NCBI RefSeq assembly: GCF_014621775.1
Contig: NZ_CP061204.1
Location: 640,501-704,500, forward strand
DNA from: Stenotrophomonas sp. 169
GTDB lineage: Bacteria > Pseudomonadota > Gammaproteobacteria > Xanthomonadales > Xanthomonadaceae
Reading direction: 5' to 3'
Length of the DNA stretch: 64,000 nucleotides
Positions within the stretch are counted from its first letter, which is position 1. The number at the start of each line of letters is the position of its first letter. The translations under genes were made by a program, and so were the position numbers. Below the pieces are notes generated by a model that searched no databases, was not told the DNA's origin, and saw only the letters and a program-made list of their open reading frames with translations. This document shows positions 1 through 10,100 of this stretch, one piece after another.

Positions 1-1
1 T

Positions 2-3000
2 GCCGCCATCCTGCGGCGGATCCTGGAGGCTGGCGAACACGCTGAGCCGTTGGCCGCCGGTGCGACGCAGCGCTTCGTGGTGCCGCGCCTGGGCACGCTG
101 TCGCCGTGGTCGAGCAAGGCGACCGAACTGGTGCGCGGTGCGGGCCAGCCGGTCAGCCGGGTCGAACGTGGCCTGCGCCTGGACCTGCTGGGCTGGCCTG
201 CCGACCCGCAGGTCCAGCAGGCGCTGGTGAAGGCGCTGCACGATCCGATGACCCAGTCGGTGCTTGAGACCGTGGAGCAGGGGCAGGCACTGTTCAACGC
301 GCTGCCGCGTGGCGAGCTGGAGCGGATCGCGCTGGAGGATCTGGACGGTGCCAACCAGCGCCTCGGCCTGGCGATGGCGCAGGACGAAATCGACTACCTG
401 CGGGAGCGCTTCGCCCAGCTGGGACGCAAGCCCTCGGACGTGGAACTGATGATGTTCGCGCAGGCGAACTCCGAGCATTGTCGGCACAAGATCTTCAATG
501 CCAGCTGGACCATCGATGGGCAGGACCAGGACCGGTCGTTGTTCAAGATGATCAAGAACACCCACCAGCAGACCCCGCAGCACACGCTCAGCGCCTACAG
601 CGACAATGCGGCGGTGATCGAAGGGCACCCGGCGGCACGCTATCGCCCGGACCCGTCCACGGGCGAGTACCGCAGCGAAGCGGTGCTGCCGAGTGCGTTC
701 CAGATCAAGGTGGAAACCCACAACCATCCCACCGCCATCGCGCCGTTCCCCGGTGCGGCAACCGGTGCCGGCGGCGAGATCCGCGACGAGGGGGCAACCG
801 GACGCGGTGGCAAGCCCAAGGCAGGCCTGACCGGTTTCTCGGTCTCGCACCTGCGCATCCCGACGCTGCCGCAGCCCTGGGAAGCGCCGCGCGCGCTGAA
901 TCCGCGCATGTCGCCGGCACTGGACATCATGCTGGACGGCCCACTGGGCGGTGCGGCCTTCAACAACGAGTTCGGCCGTCCGAACCTGCTGGGCTACTTC
1001 CGCAGCTTCGAGCTTCCCGAAGGTGGCGCGCTGACCCGCGCGTATGACAAGCCGATCATGCTGGCCGGTGGTCTCGGTGCCATCGACCGCGTACAGGTGG
1101 ACAAGCTGCCGCTGCAGGCCGGTGACGTGGTGATCGTGCTCGGCGGCCCGGCGATGCTGATCGGCCTGGGCGGTGGTGCCGCTTCGTCGGTGGCATCGGG
1201 CGAAAGCGCGGAAGACCTGGATTTCGCCAGCGTGCAGCGCGAGAACCCGGAGATGGAGCGCCGTTGCCAGGAAGTGATCGACCGCTGCGTCGGCATGGGG
1301 CTGGACAACCCGATCAAGTTCTTCCACGACGTCGGTGCGGGCGGCCTGTCCAACGCGATTCCGGAACTGCTGCACGATTCCGGCGTGGGCGGGGTGATCG
1401 ATCTCGGCAAGGTGCCGACCGACGACCCGTCGCTGTCGCCGATGCAGTTGTGGTGCAACGAGTCCCAGGAGCGTTACGTGCTGGGTGTCGCACCGGAGCG
1501 TCTGGATGCGTTCGCCGCGCTGTGCGCGCGTGAGCGCTGCCCGTTCGCCGCGGTGGGCATTGCGACGACGGAAGAGCACCTGGTGGTGGCGTACGGCGCC
1601 GTGCCGGGCCACATCCCCGCCGATGCCCCGATCGACCTGCCGATGGACGTGCTGTTCGGCAAGCCGCCGAAGATGCACCGTGACGCGAGCCACCCGCCTG
1701 CCCCGCGCTGGCCTGCGCTGAAGACCGGCGGGCTGGACCTGCACGAAGCCGGCCTTCGCGTACTGGCCCACCCGACCGTCGCCTCGAAGAACTTCCTGAT
1801 CACCATCGGTGACCGCAGCGTCGGTGGCCTCACCGCGCGCGAGCAGATGATCGGCCCGTGGCAGGTGCCGGTTGCGGACGTGGCCATCACCCTGGGCGAT
1901 TTCGACGGCGTGGTCGGCGAGGCGATGTCGCTGGGCGAGCGCACGCCGCTGGCCCTGCTTGATGCGGCCGCTTCGGCGCGCATGGCGGTCGGCGAGGCGA
2001 TCACCAACCTGTGCGCCGCGCCGGTGGATGCGCTGGACGAAGTGAAGCTGTCGGCGAACTGGATGGCGGCTGCCGGCCACGCCGGTGAAGACGCCCTGCT
2101 GTACGACGCGGTCAAGGCCGTGGGCATGGAACTGTGCCCGCAGCTGGATATCAGCATCCCGGTGGGCAAGGATTCGCTGTCGATGCAGGCGCAGTGGCAC
2201 GATGGCGGCCAGGCACACAAGAGCGTATCGCCGGTTTCGCTGGTGATCACCGCGTTTGCCCCGGTGGCAGACGTGCGCCAGCAGCTCACTCCGCTGCTGC
2301 AGCGCGACGTGGACAGCGAGCTGTGGTTGATCGGCCTGGGGGCCGGTAAGCAGCGCATGGGCGGTTCGATCCTGGCCCAGGTGCATGCCGACCACAGTGG
2401 CCTGCCTGCCTTCGGTGGCACCGCGCCGGATCTGGATGATCCGCAGCGCCTGCGCGCGTTCTTCGAACTGATCCGCGATGCACGCCAGGCCGGCGTGCTG
2501 CTGGCGTACCACGATCGCAGCGATGGCGGCGCATTTGCCGCACTGTGCGAGATGGCGTTCGCTTCGCGCCTGGGGCTGGACATCCTGCTCGATGCCTGGG
2601 GCGATGATCCGTTCCGCAGCCTGTTCAACGAAGAATTGGGCGCGGTGGTGCAGGTGGCACGCGAGGACCGCGCCGCCTTCGCTGACCTGGTCGAGCGCCA
2701 TGCGCTGACCGAATGCGCGCAGCGCATCGCCCGCCCGACCACGGCACCGGTGGTGCGGGTGACCCTGCACGGTGAAAGCCTGGTCGAGTGGCGCTGGGAA
2801 GCGCTGTTCGATGCCTGGTGGTCGGTGACCCATGCCATGCAGAAGCTGCGTGACAACCCGGAAAATGCCGATCAGGAACACCAGGTGGCGCGGGCCTTCA
2901 GCGCCCCGGGCCTGAAGCCGAAACTGTCGTTCGACCTCAACGAGGATATCGGTGCCCCGTACGTGCAGACCGGTGCCCGGCCGACCGTGGCGATCCTGCG

Positions 3001-3739
3001 CGAGCAGGGCGTCAACGGCCAGATTGAAATGGCGAACGCGTTCGAACGGGCCGGTTTCCGCGCGTTCGATGTGCACATGAGCGACCTGATTGAGGGTCGG
3101 GTCGCGCTGCAGGACTTCCGTGGCCTGGTGGCATGCGGTGGTTTCAGTTACGGCGACGTGCTGGGTGCGGGCCGTGGCTGGGCGACCTCGATCCTGGAGC
3201 GTGATGCGCTGCGCGATGCGTTCGCCGCCTTCTTCGCGCGCGAGGACAGCTTCTCGCTGGGTGTGTGCAATGGCTGCCAGATGATCAGCCAGCTGAAGGC
3301 GATCATCCCCGGTGCCGAGCACTGGCCGCAGTTCCGCCGCAATGCCAGCGAGCAGTTCGAGGCACGGACGTCGCTGCTGGAGGTCGTGGAGTCGCCGTCC
3401 ATCCTGCTGCGCGACATGGCCGGTTCACGCCTGCCGGTGGCGGTGGCGCATGGCGAAGGACGCGCAGTGTTCGACAATGCCGTGGATCAGGCGGCGGCGC
3501 GGGTGGCGCTGCGGTTCATCGACGGCGATGGCAAGGTGGCCAGCCAGTATCCGCTCAATCCCAACGGCTCGCCGGACGGCATGACCGGGCTGACGACCAC
3601 CGACGGCCGGGTCACTATCATGATGCCGCACCCGGAGCGCACCGCGCGCGCACTCAACCTGAGCTGGGCCCCGCCCGAGTGGCAGGGGGACTCGCCGTGG
3701 ATGCGGATGTTCCGCAACGCACGCGCATGGTGCGGATGA
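2..3739 (+). CDS. purL: Phosphoribosylformylglycinamidine synthase, 5'-truncated by window
   Basis: FGAM synthase converts FGAR, ATP and glutamine to FGAM in cytosolic purine synthesis. The reading frame is open from base 2 and carries PurL sequence before the first possible start at 50 (TTG), so the gene begins upstream of the window. By comparison with E. coli PurL (1295 aa) roughly 70 N-terminal residues are missing. Visible parts are the linker and two AIRS-like halves ([33 protein letters not shown]) and a C-terminal class I glutamine amidotransferase with nucleophile motif GVCNGCQM and the [11 protein letters not shown]is-Glu motif. It is the large single-chain form typical of gammaproteobacteria. 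A rho-independent terminator follows. Identification is secure. Confidence 0.97.
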   Translation, partial: AAILRRILEAGEHAEPLAAGATQRFVVPRLGTLSPWSSKATELVRGAGQPVSRVERGLRLDLLGWPADPQVQQALVKALHDPMTQSVLETVEQGQALFNALPRGELERIALEDLDGANQRLGLAMAQDEIDYLRERFAQLGRKPSDVELMMFAQANSEHCRHKIFNASWTIDGQDQDRSLFKMIKNTHQQTPQHTLSAYSDNAAVIEGHPAARYRPDPSTGEYRSEAVLPSAFQIKVETHNHPTAIAPFPGAATGAGGEIRDEGATGRGGKPKAGLTGFSVSHLRIPTLPQPWEAPRALNPRMSPALDIMLDGPLGGAAFNNEFGRPNLLGYFRSFELPEGGALTRAYDKPIMLAGGLGAIDRVQVDKLPLQAGDVVIVLGGPAMLIGLGGGAASSVASGESAEDLDFASVQRENPEMERRCQEVIDRCVGMGLDNPIKFFHDVGAGGLSNAIPELLHDSGVGGVIDLGKVPTDDPSLSPMQLWCNESQERYVLGVAPERLDAFAALCARERCPFAAVGIATTEEHLVVAYGAVPGHIPADAPIDLPMDVLFGKPPKMHRDASHPPAPRWPALKTGGLDLHEAGLRVLAHPTVASKNFLITIGDRSVGGLTAREQMIGPWQVPVADVAITLGDFDGVVGEAMSLGERTPLALLDAAASARMAVGEAITNLCAAPVDALDEVKLSANWMAAAGHAGEDALLYDAVKAVGMELCPQLDISIPVGKDSLSMQAQWHDGGQAHKSVSPVSLVITAFAPVADVRQQLTPLLQRDVDSELWLIGLGAGKQRMGGSILAQVHADHSGLPAFGGTAPDLDDPQRLRAFFELIRDARQAGVLLAYHDRSDGGAFAALCEMAFASRLGLDILLDAWGDDPFRSLFNEELGAVVQVAREDRAAFADLVERHALTECAQRIARPTTAPVVRVTLHGESLVEWRWEALFDAWWSVTHAMQKLRDNPENADQEHQVARAFSAPGLKPKLSFDLNEDIGAPYVQTGARPTVAILREQGVNGQIEMANAFERAGFRAFDVHMSDLIEGRVALQDFRGLVACGGFSYGDVLGAGRGWATSILERDALRDAFAAFFAREDSFSLGVCNGCQMISQLKAIIPGAEHWPQFRRNASEQFEARTSLLEVVESPSILLRDMAGSRLPVAVAHGEGRAVFDNAVDQAAARVALRFIDGDGKVASQYPLNPNGSPDGMTGLTTTDGRVTIMMPHPERTARALNLSWAPPEWQGDSPWMRMFRNARAWCG

Positions 3740-3785
3740 ACGCAATTCAGTGATGCGTAGCGCCAATCCGCCGCCGTATTGAGAG

Positions 3786-3811
3786 CCCGCCGGGAAACCG
3801 GCGGGTTTTTT
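3786..3811 (+). terminator. Rho-independent terminator of purL
   Basis: A perfect 8-bp stem (CCCGCCGG / CCGGCGGG, 3786-3793 and 3798-3805) with a GAAA loop is followed directly by six T residues. It lies 46 bases after the purL stop. Confidence 0.95.
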
Positions 3812-4188
3812 CTTGCCCACGTGAATCGCAGACGATACGCGCACATTTGCGGGTGAATACGCGTCGACCACGTGCGTTACATGGTCGTTACATCCTGACG
3901 CAATCGGCTCATGAATGGCCGTATTCGGGACCGGCATCACGTCATTTCCTTTTTGTGCGTCAAGCTATTGACGTCAGGAAACGTTCACGTTAAACCTCTA
4001 TCTCGTTCTGGAAACATTCAGTCAACCCCCTCCGCCTGACCGCAGGCAGCGCACCACGTTTCACTGACAGCGGCCCGGCAACTGCAGTAAATCACGCGAA
4101 TCAAGCGCCCCCAGGGGACGTTGGGTCATTGCACCCGGCGCTGGCGTTGCTTTGCCCGAAAACCAGTCCAACCAGGAGTCGTACTCAG
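3812..4188. other. Intergenic leader region of the adhesin gene
   Basis: No gene is supported here; short ORFs lack Shine-Dalgarno sites. The stretch is clearly less GC-rich than its surroundings around 3840-4020. It holds a candidate promoter and an overlapping short palindrome (separate entry), then about 190 bases of untranslated leader. The adhesin Shine-Dalgarno AGGAG is at 4174-4178. Confidence 0.6.
3968..3996 (+). promoter_or_regulatory. Candidate sigma70 promoter with palindrome over the -35
   Basis: TTGACG (3968-3973), a 17-base spacer and TAAACC (3991-3996) resemble a vegetative promoter with a weak -10. The -35 is the right arm of the inverted repeat CGTCAA-gcta-TTGACG (3958-3973), which could be an operator. 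This is inferred from the sequence only. Confidence 0.35.
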
Positions 4189-7100
4189 ATGAATCGGATT
4201 TATCGCAAGGTCTGGAACAAAGCACTCGGACAGCTGGTCGTGGCCTCTGAACTGGCCTCGTCCGATCAGCCCGGCAACGTCATCGACAAACGCCGCCGAG
4301 GCACCGGACCGGTCCTGGTTGGGGCATCACTGGCCATGGCGTTGGGATGGGGGGCGCTCACACCGCAAGCCCACGCCCAGTCGTTGGCCGTCGGCGGTAC
4401 CGAAGAATGCCGGCTGGAGGACGGAACGCTGGCGCAATGCGTGGTGACCGGCAGCGCTGTTGTTTCCGGTCCGAATGCGGTGGCAGTGGGTGACAACAGC
4501 GCAGCCAAGGGCCTCTACGCGGTGGCCATCGGCGCCGACACCGTCGCCAGCAAATCACTTTCCTCCGCCTTCGGTGGCGGCGCGCAGGCCACATCCACCA
4601 GCAGCACCGCGCTCGGGGCGGGTAGCGTCGCATCGGCCAGTAACAGCGTGGCGCTGGGCGCGGATTCGATCGCGACCCGGGCAGACAGCGTGTCGGTCGG
4701 CAGTGTCGGCAGCGAGCGCCAGATCACCAACGTCAAGGCCGGCGAGACAGATACCGATGCGGTGAATGTCGCCCAGCTCGACGCGGTCGCTGACATCGCC
4801 GAAAACACCGCGAACTATTTCCAGGCCAGCGGTACCGGTACTGCTACCGCCTCGGGTGCCTCGGCTACGGCCGCGGGCGCCGGCAGCGTGGCCTCCGGCA
4901 ACAACGCCGTGGCACTGGGTGATGCGGCTTTGGCCACCGCCGAAGGCACAGTCGCCGTCGGCGGTACCTTGGACGGTCAGTACGCGACCGAAGCAGCAGG
5001 CCGTTATTCCACTGCCGTCGGCAGTGGCTCGTTTTCGGTGGGTAGCGGAAGCACGGCGCTGGGCGCCGGTGCAGTGGCCGAAAGCGCGGGCAGCGTGGCG
5101 CTGGGCGCAGGTTCGTATGCCGACCGCGTGGACAGCGTGTCCGTTGGCTCGGCCGGGCTGGAACGCCAGGTCACCAACGTGGCGGCCGGTACCGAAGGCA
5201 CCGATGCGGTAAACCTGGACCAACTGGACGAAGTGGCTGCGGTCGCCGACACCACGGCCAACTATTTCCAGGCCACCGGCAGCGCGGACAGCGACGCCGG
5301 TGCGTTTGCCGCAGGCGCCAATGCGACCGCCATCGGTGAGGCATCCAACGCGTTGGCCGATGGCAGCACGGCGCTCGGCAGTGGCGCTACAGCGGTAGCC
5401 AGCAATGCAACCGCTGTCGGCTTCAATGCACTGGCCAGTGGCCAGAACAGCGCGGCCTTCGGCAACAACGCGCAGGCCAGTGGCCCGGGCAGCGTGGCAG
5501 TAGGCGGTGTGGCCGTGGACGAAGACGGCAACCCGCTGATCACCAATGGCGGGGTGCCGGTGGATACCGGCGCAACCAGTGCCGGCGTAGGTGGCACGGC
5601 CGTCGGTGCCAGCGCCGAGGCCAGTGGATTCGCTGCCTCGTCATATGGCCTCGGCGCGTATGCCGGCGGCGCGCAGTCGTCCGCCTTCGGTGCGGTATCC
5701 AATGCCATCGGGGATTACTCCACGGCCATCGGTACCCAGTCGGTCGCCACCGGCACCAGCAGCACCGCCATCGGCGGACCGGCCGACCTGATTCCGGGCC
5801 TGGGAATCTTCGTGCAGACCCAGGCCAGCGGCGAATCGGCCACGGCCGTCGGTGCCGGCGCCATCGCCAGTGGTGATCTCAGCCTGGCCAGCGGCACGCT
5901 GACCGAAGCGTCCGGTGAACAGGCTACTGCAGTGGGTTACTTCGCCTATGCACCCGGGGACCGCGCCAGCGCGCTTGGCGCGCATAGCTGGGCCAGTGGT
6001 GAAGACAGCACCGCCGTCGGTTACTACAGCACCGCACGGGGCGCCAACAGCGTGGCCCTCGGCGCCAATTCCGAAGCCGTGCGGGCCAACTCGGTCGCCG
6101 TCGGCAGCGTCGGCAACGAGCGCCAGATCACCGATGTCGCGGCAGGTACCGAGGGCACCGATGCGGTGAACCTGGGCCAGCTGGACGCGGTTGCCAGCGT
6201 GGCTGACACCACGGCGAAGTACTTCCAGGCCACCGGCAGCGCGGACAGCGACGCCGGTGCACTTGCCGCCGGCGCCAATGCAACGGCCATCGGTGAGGCG
6301 TCCAACGCGCTGGCCGATGGCAGCACGGCCCTTGGCAGCGGCGCTACGGCGGTCGCCAGCAACGCCACTGCCGTTGGCTTCAATGCACTGGCCAGCGGCC
6401 AGAACAGCGCCGCTTTCGGCAACAACGCCCAGGCCAGTGGCCCGGGCAGCGTGGCAGTGGGCGGTGCGGCGGTGGACGAAGACGGCAACCCCTTGATCAC
6501 CAACGGTGGGGTCCCGGTAGACACCGGCGCCACCAGCGCCAGCGTGGGCGGCACGGCCGTCGGTGCCAGCGCCGATGCAAGCGGTTTTGCGGCGTCCTCG
6601 TTCGGGCTGGGCGCGTATGCCAGCGGCGCGCAGGCGTCCGCCTTCGGCGCGGTGGCCAACGCCACCGGTGACTATTCGACGGCGGTGGGTACCAACAGTG
6701 CCTCCACCGGTGACAACTCGGTGGCGCTGGGCGCGGACTCGGTGGCCAGCGGTGGCTACAGCACGGCGACCGGCCAGGCGAGCATCGCCAGCGGCACCAA
6801 CAGCGTCGCAGTAGGTGGCGCACTGTTCGGCATCCTGGCCACTGAAGCATCAGGCAACTATTCCACTGCCGTCGGCGGTGGTGCGTGGTCGCCCGGGGTG
6901 AACAGCACCGCGCTGGGCAATGCAGCAACCTCGCAGGGCGCCAACAGCGTGGCGCTGGGTGCGGATTCGATCGCCGACCGCGACGACAGCGTGTCGGTGG
7001 GCAGTGCCGATGCGCAGCGCCAGATCACCAACGTGGCGGCCGGCACCGAAGGCACCGATGCGGTGAACCTGGACCAGCTGAACACCGTCGCGGCGGGTGC

Positions 7101-10100
7101 GGAAAACACCAGCAAGTATTTCCAGGCGCAGCCGGAAACCGGCACCGACACCGGTGCGTGGGCCGAAGGCGAAGGCGCTGTTGCGGTTGGATCCGCCAGC
7201 AATGCGATCGGTGACGGCGCGGTAGCGCAGGGCGCAGGTGCGTCCGCAGTCGGCAACGACAGCGTTGCGCTGGGGCGCAATACCAGTGCCGGCGGTGAAG
7301 GGGCCGTGGCCATCGGTGGCCTCGGCCAGGCGTATGACCAGTACAACTCGCCGCTCACCAACCCGGACGGCACCGCCGTGCTGACCGGCACCAGTGCCAG
7401 CGCCGGATCGACGGCGGTAGGCAATGCAGCACAGGCCACCGGGCTGGTCAGCAATGCGTTCGGCTCGGGCGCGCAGGCGACCGGTGACAACAGCTTTGCG
7501 GGCGGCAACAAGGCGCGCGCGGTCGGCAGCTACAGCGTGGCACTGGGTGACAGCGCCTGGGCCAGCAGCGATGAAACCACGGCCGTAGGCGGCTACAGCT
7601 TCGCCACCGCGAACGGCGCCACCGCGTTCGGTTCCAGCGCATGGGCGACGGCCACCAATGCGTCGGCCTTCGGTCTGGCGTCGTGGGCCAGCGGCAGTGG
7701 CTCCACATCCATCGGCTACAACAGCTGGGCCGATGGCCTCAGCTCCACCGCAGTGGGTCGCGGGGCCTTCGGTTATGGCGATTACAGCATCGCGATGGGT
7801 TTCCAGGCCTTGGGCAACACCGTCAACAGCATTTCCATCGGCACCAATTCCGAGGCCTTGGGCGAAAGCGCCATCGCCCTGGGGGCGGGCAGCAGTGCGG
7901 CCGGTGACAACAGTGTCGCGCTGGGTGCCGGTTCGGTGGCAGCGCGTGATCGTAGCGTCGCCATCGGCAGCGCCGGCAACGAACGCCAGCTCACGAACGT
8001 AGCGGCAGGTACCGAAGGCACCGACGCGGTGAACCTGGACCAGTTGGACGCAGTCGCGGCCGCAGGCGAGGCCACCAGCAAGTACTTCCAGGCCACCGGC
8101 AGCGCAGACAGCGACGCCGGCGCACTGGCGTCCGGTGCCAACGCAACGGCCATCGGCGAGGCGTCCAACGCATTGGCAGACGGTGCGTCGGCACTCGGCA
8201 GCGGCGCAACCGCTGCAGGCCAGAACGCGACAGCGGTCGGCTTCAACGCGCTGGCAGCCGGGCAGAACAGTGCCGCCTTCGGCAACAACGCACAGGCCAC
8301 CGGTCCGGGCAGCGTCGCGGTCGGCGGCGTGGCGGTCGATGAAGACGGCAATCCGTTGATCACCAACGGCGGAGTGCCGGTGGATACCGGCGCCACCAGC
8401 GCCGGGCTCGGTGGAACCGCCGTCGGTGCCAGCGCCGTCGCCAGCGGCTTCGGTGCGGCGTCCTACGGCCTGGGAGCGTATGCCTCCGGCGCACAGTCCG
8501 CGGCCTTCGGTGCGGTATCCAACGCCATCGGCGATTACTCCACCGCTATCGGCACGCAGACGGTCGCCACCGGCACCAGCAGCACCGCGATCGGTGGCCC
8601 GGTCGATCTGCTGCCCGGCCTGGGCTTGTTCATCTCCACCGAAGCCAGCGGCGAAGCCGCCACGGCGGTAGGCGCAGGTGCGCAGGCCAGTGGTGACAAT
8701 TCCACTGCGGCGGGCACCCTGGCCTTTGCCACCGGTGACCAGAGCACGGCGATCGGCTACTTCTCCAGCGCATCGGCGATCAACTCGGTCGCGTTGGGTG
8801 CCGACTCGGTGGCCAGCCGTGACAACACCGTATCGGTGGGCAGTGCCGGCAACGAGCGACAGGTGACCAACGTGGCCGCCGGTACACAGGGCACCGATGC
8901 GGTGAACCTGGACCAGCTCAATGCGGTGGCCTCGGTGGGTGAAACCACCAGCAAGTACTTCCAGGCCAGCGGCAGCGACGACAGCGATGCCGGCGCACTG
9001 GTCAGCGGCGACAACGCACTTGCCGCTGGTGAGGCCAGCAACGCGATTGGCGATGGCGCCATCGCGTTGGGCAGCGGTGCAACCTCCAACGGGTCCAACG
9101 CGGCAGCCGTCGGCTTCAATGCTTTGGCAGAAGGTGAGAACGCGCTCGCCAGCGGCTTCAATGCACAGGCCCTCGCGGCCAACGCCAGCGCCAGCGGTGC
9201 CAACGCGGTCGCATCGGCCGAGTACGCCACTGCAAGCGGCGCAGAAAGCCTGGCCTCGGGTGAACAGAGCGCCGCCTACGGTGCCGCCAGCGTTGCCAGC
9301 GGCGACGGCAGCACCGCCGCTGGCGTGCTCTCTGAAGCCAGCGGCGAAGAAGCGGTTGCGGTGGGTTACTTCACCACGGCTGATGGTAGCGGTGCGACGG
9401 CGGTGGGCTCCGAAGCGGTGGCCATCGGCACCACGGCCGCCAGCTTCGGCTTCGCAGCAGAAGCCACGGCGGGTTACACCACGGCGGTGGGCGGCTACGC
9501 GCAGGCCACGGCGTTCAACGCCACGGCACTGGGCAGCTTCGCCAACGCTTCCGGTTCCAATTCGGTCGCCCTGGGTGGCGATTCGGTGGCCAGCGGTGCG
9601 TACAGCACGGCCGCCGGCCAGGCCAGCATCGCCAGCGGTACCAACAGCGTGGCCGTCGGTGGCGCATTGGGTGGACTGTTCGCTACCGAGGCATCCGGCA
9701 ACTACTCCACCGCCGTCGGCGGTGGTGCCTGGTCGCCGGGGGTCAACAGCACGGCGCTGGGCAATGCAGCGGAATCGCGAGGCCTGAACAGCGTGGCGCT
9801 GGGTGCGGACTCCATCGCCGACCGCGACAACAGCGTGTCGGTCGGCTCCAGCGGCGCGACGCGGCAGATCACCAACGTGGCGGCAGGCAGTGAAGCCACC
9901 GACGCGGTGAATCTGGCGCAGCTGCAGGCCGTCGCCGACGCCAGCGGGACCGGCAGCAAATACTTCGCCGTCAGCGGCAGTGAAGACAGCGACGCCGGTG
10001 CCCTGGTGACAGGTGACAACGCGCTGGCGGCAGGTGAAGCCGCCAATGCATTGGGTGACGGTACCGTTGCCCTGGGCAGCGGCGCCACGGCGGCCGGCAA

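Noticed and set aside
5266..8610. Long internal repeats considered as a CRISPR array or mobile element
   Set aside because: The repeats are hundreds of bases long, in frame inside one adhesin gene, with no regular short repeat-spacer pattern.
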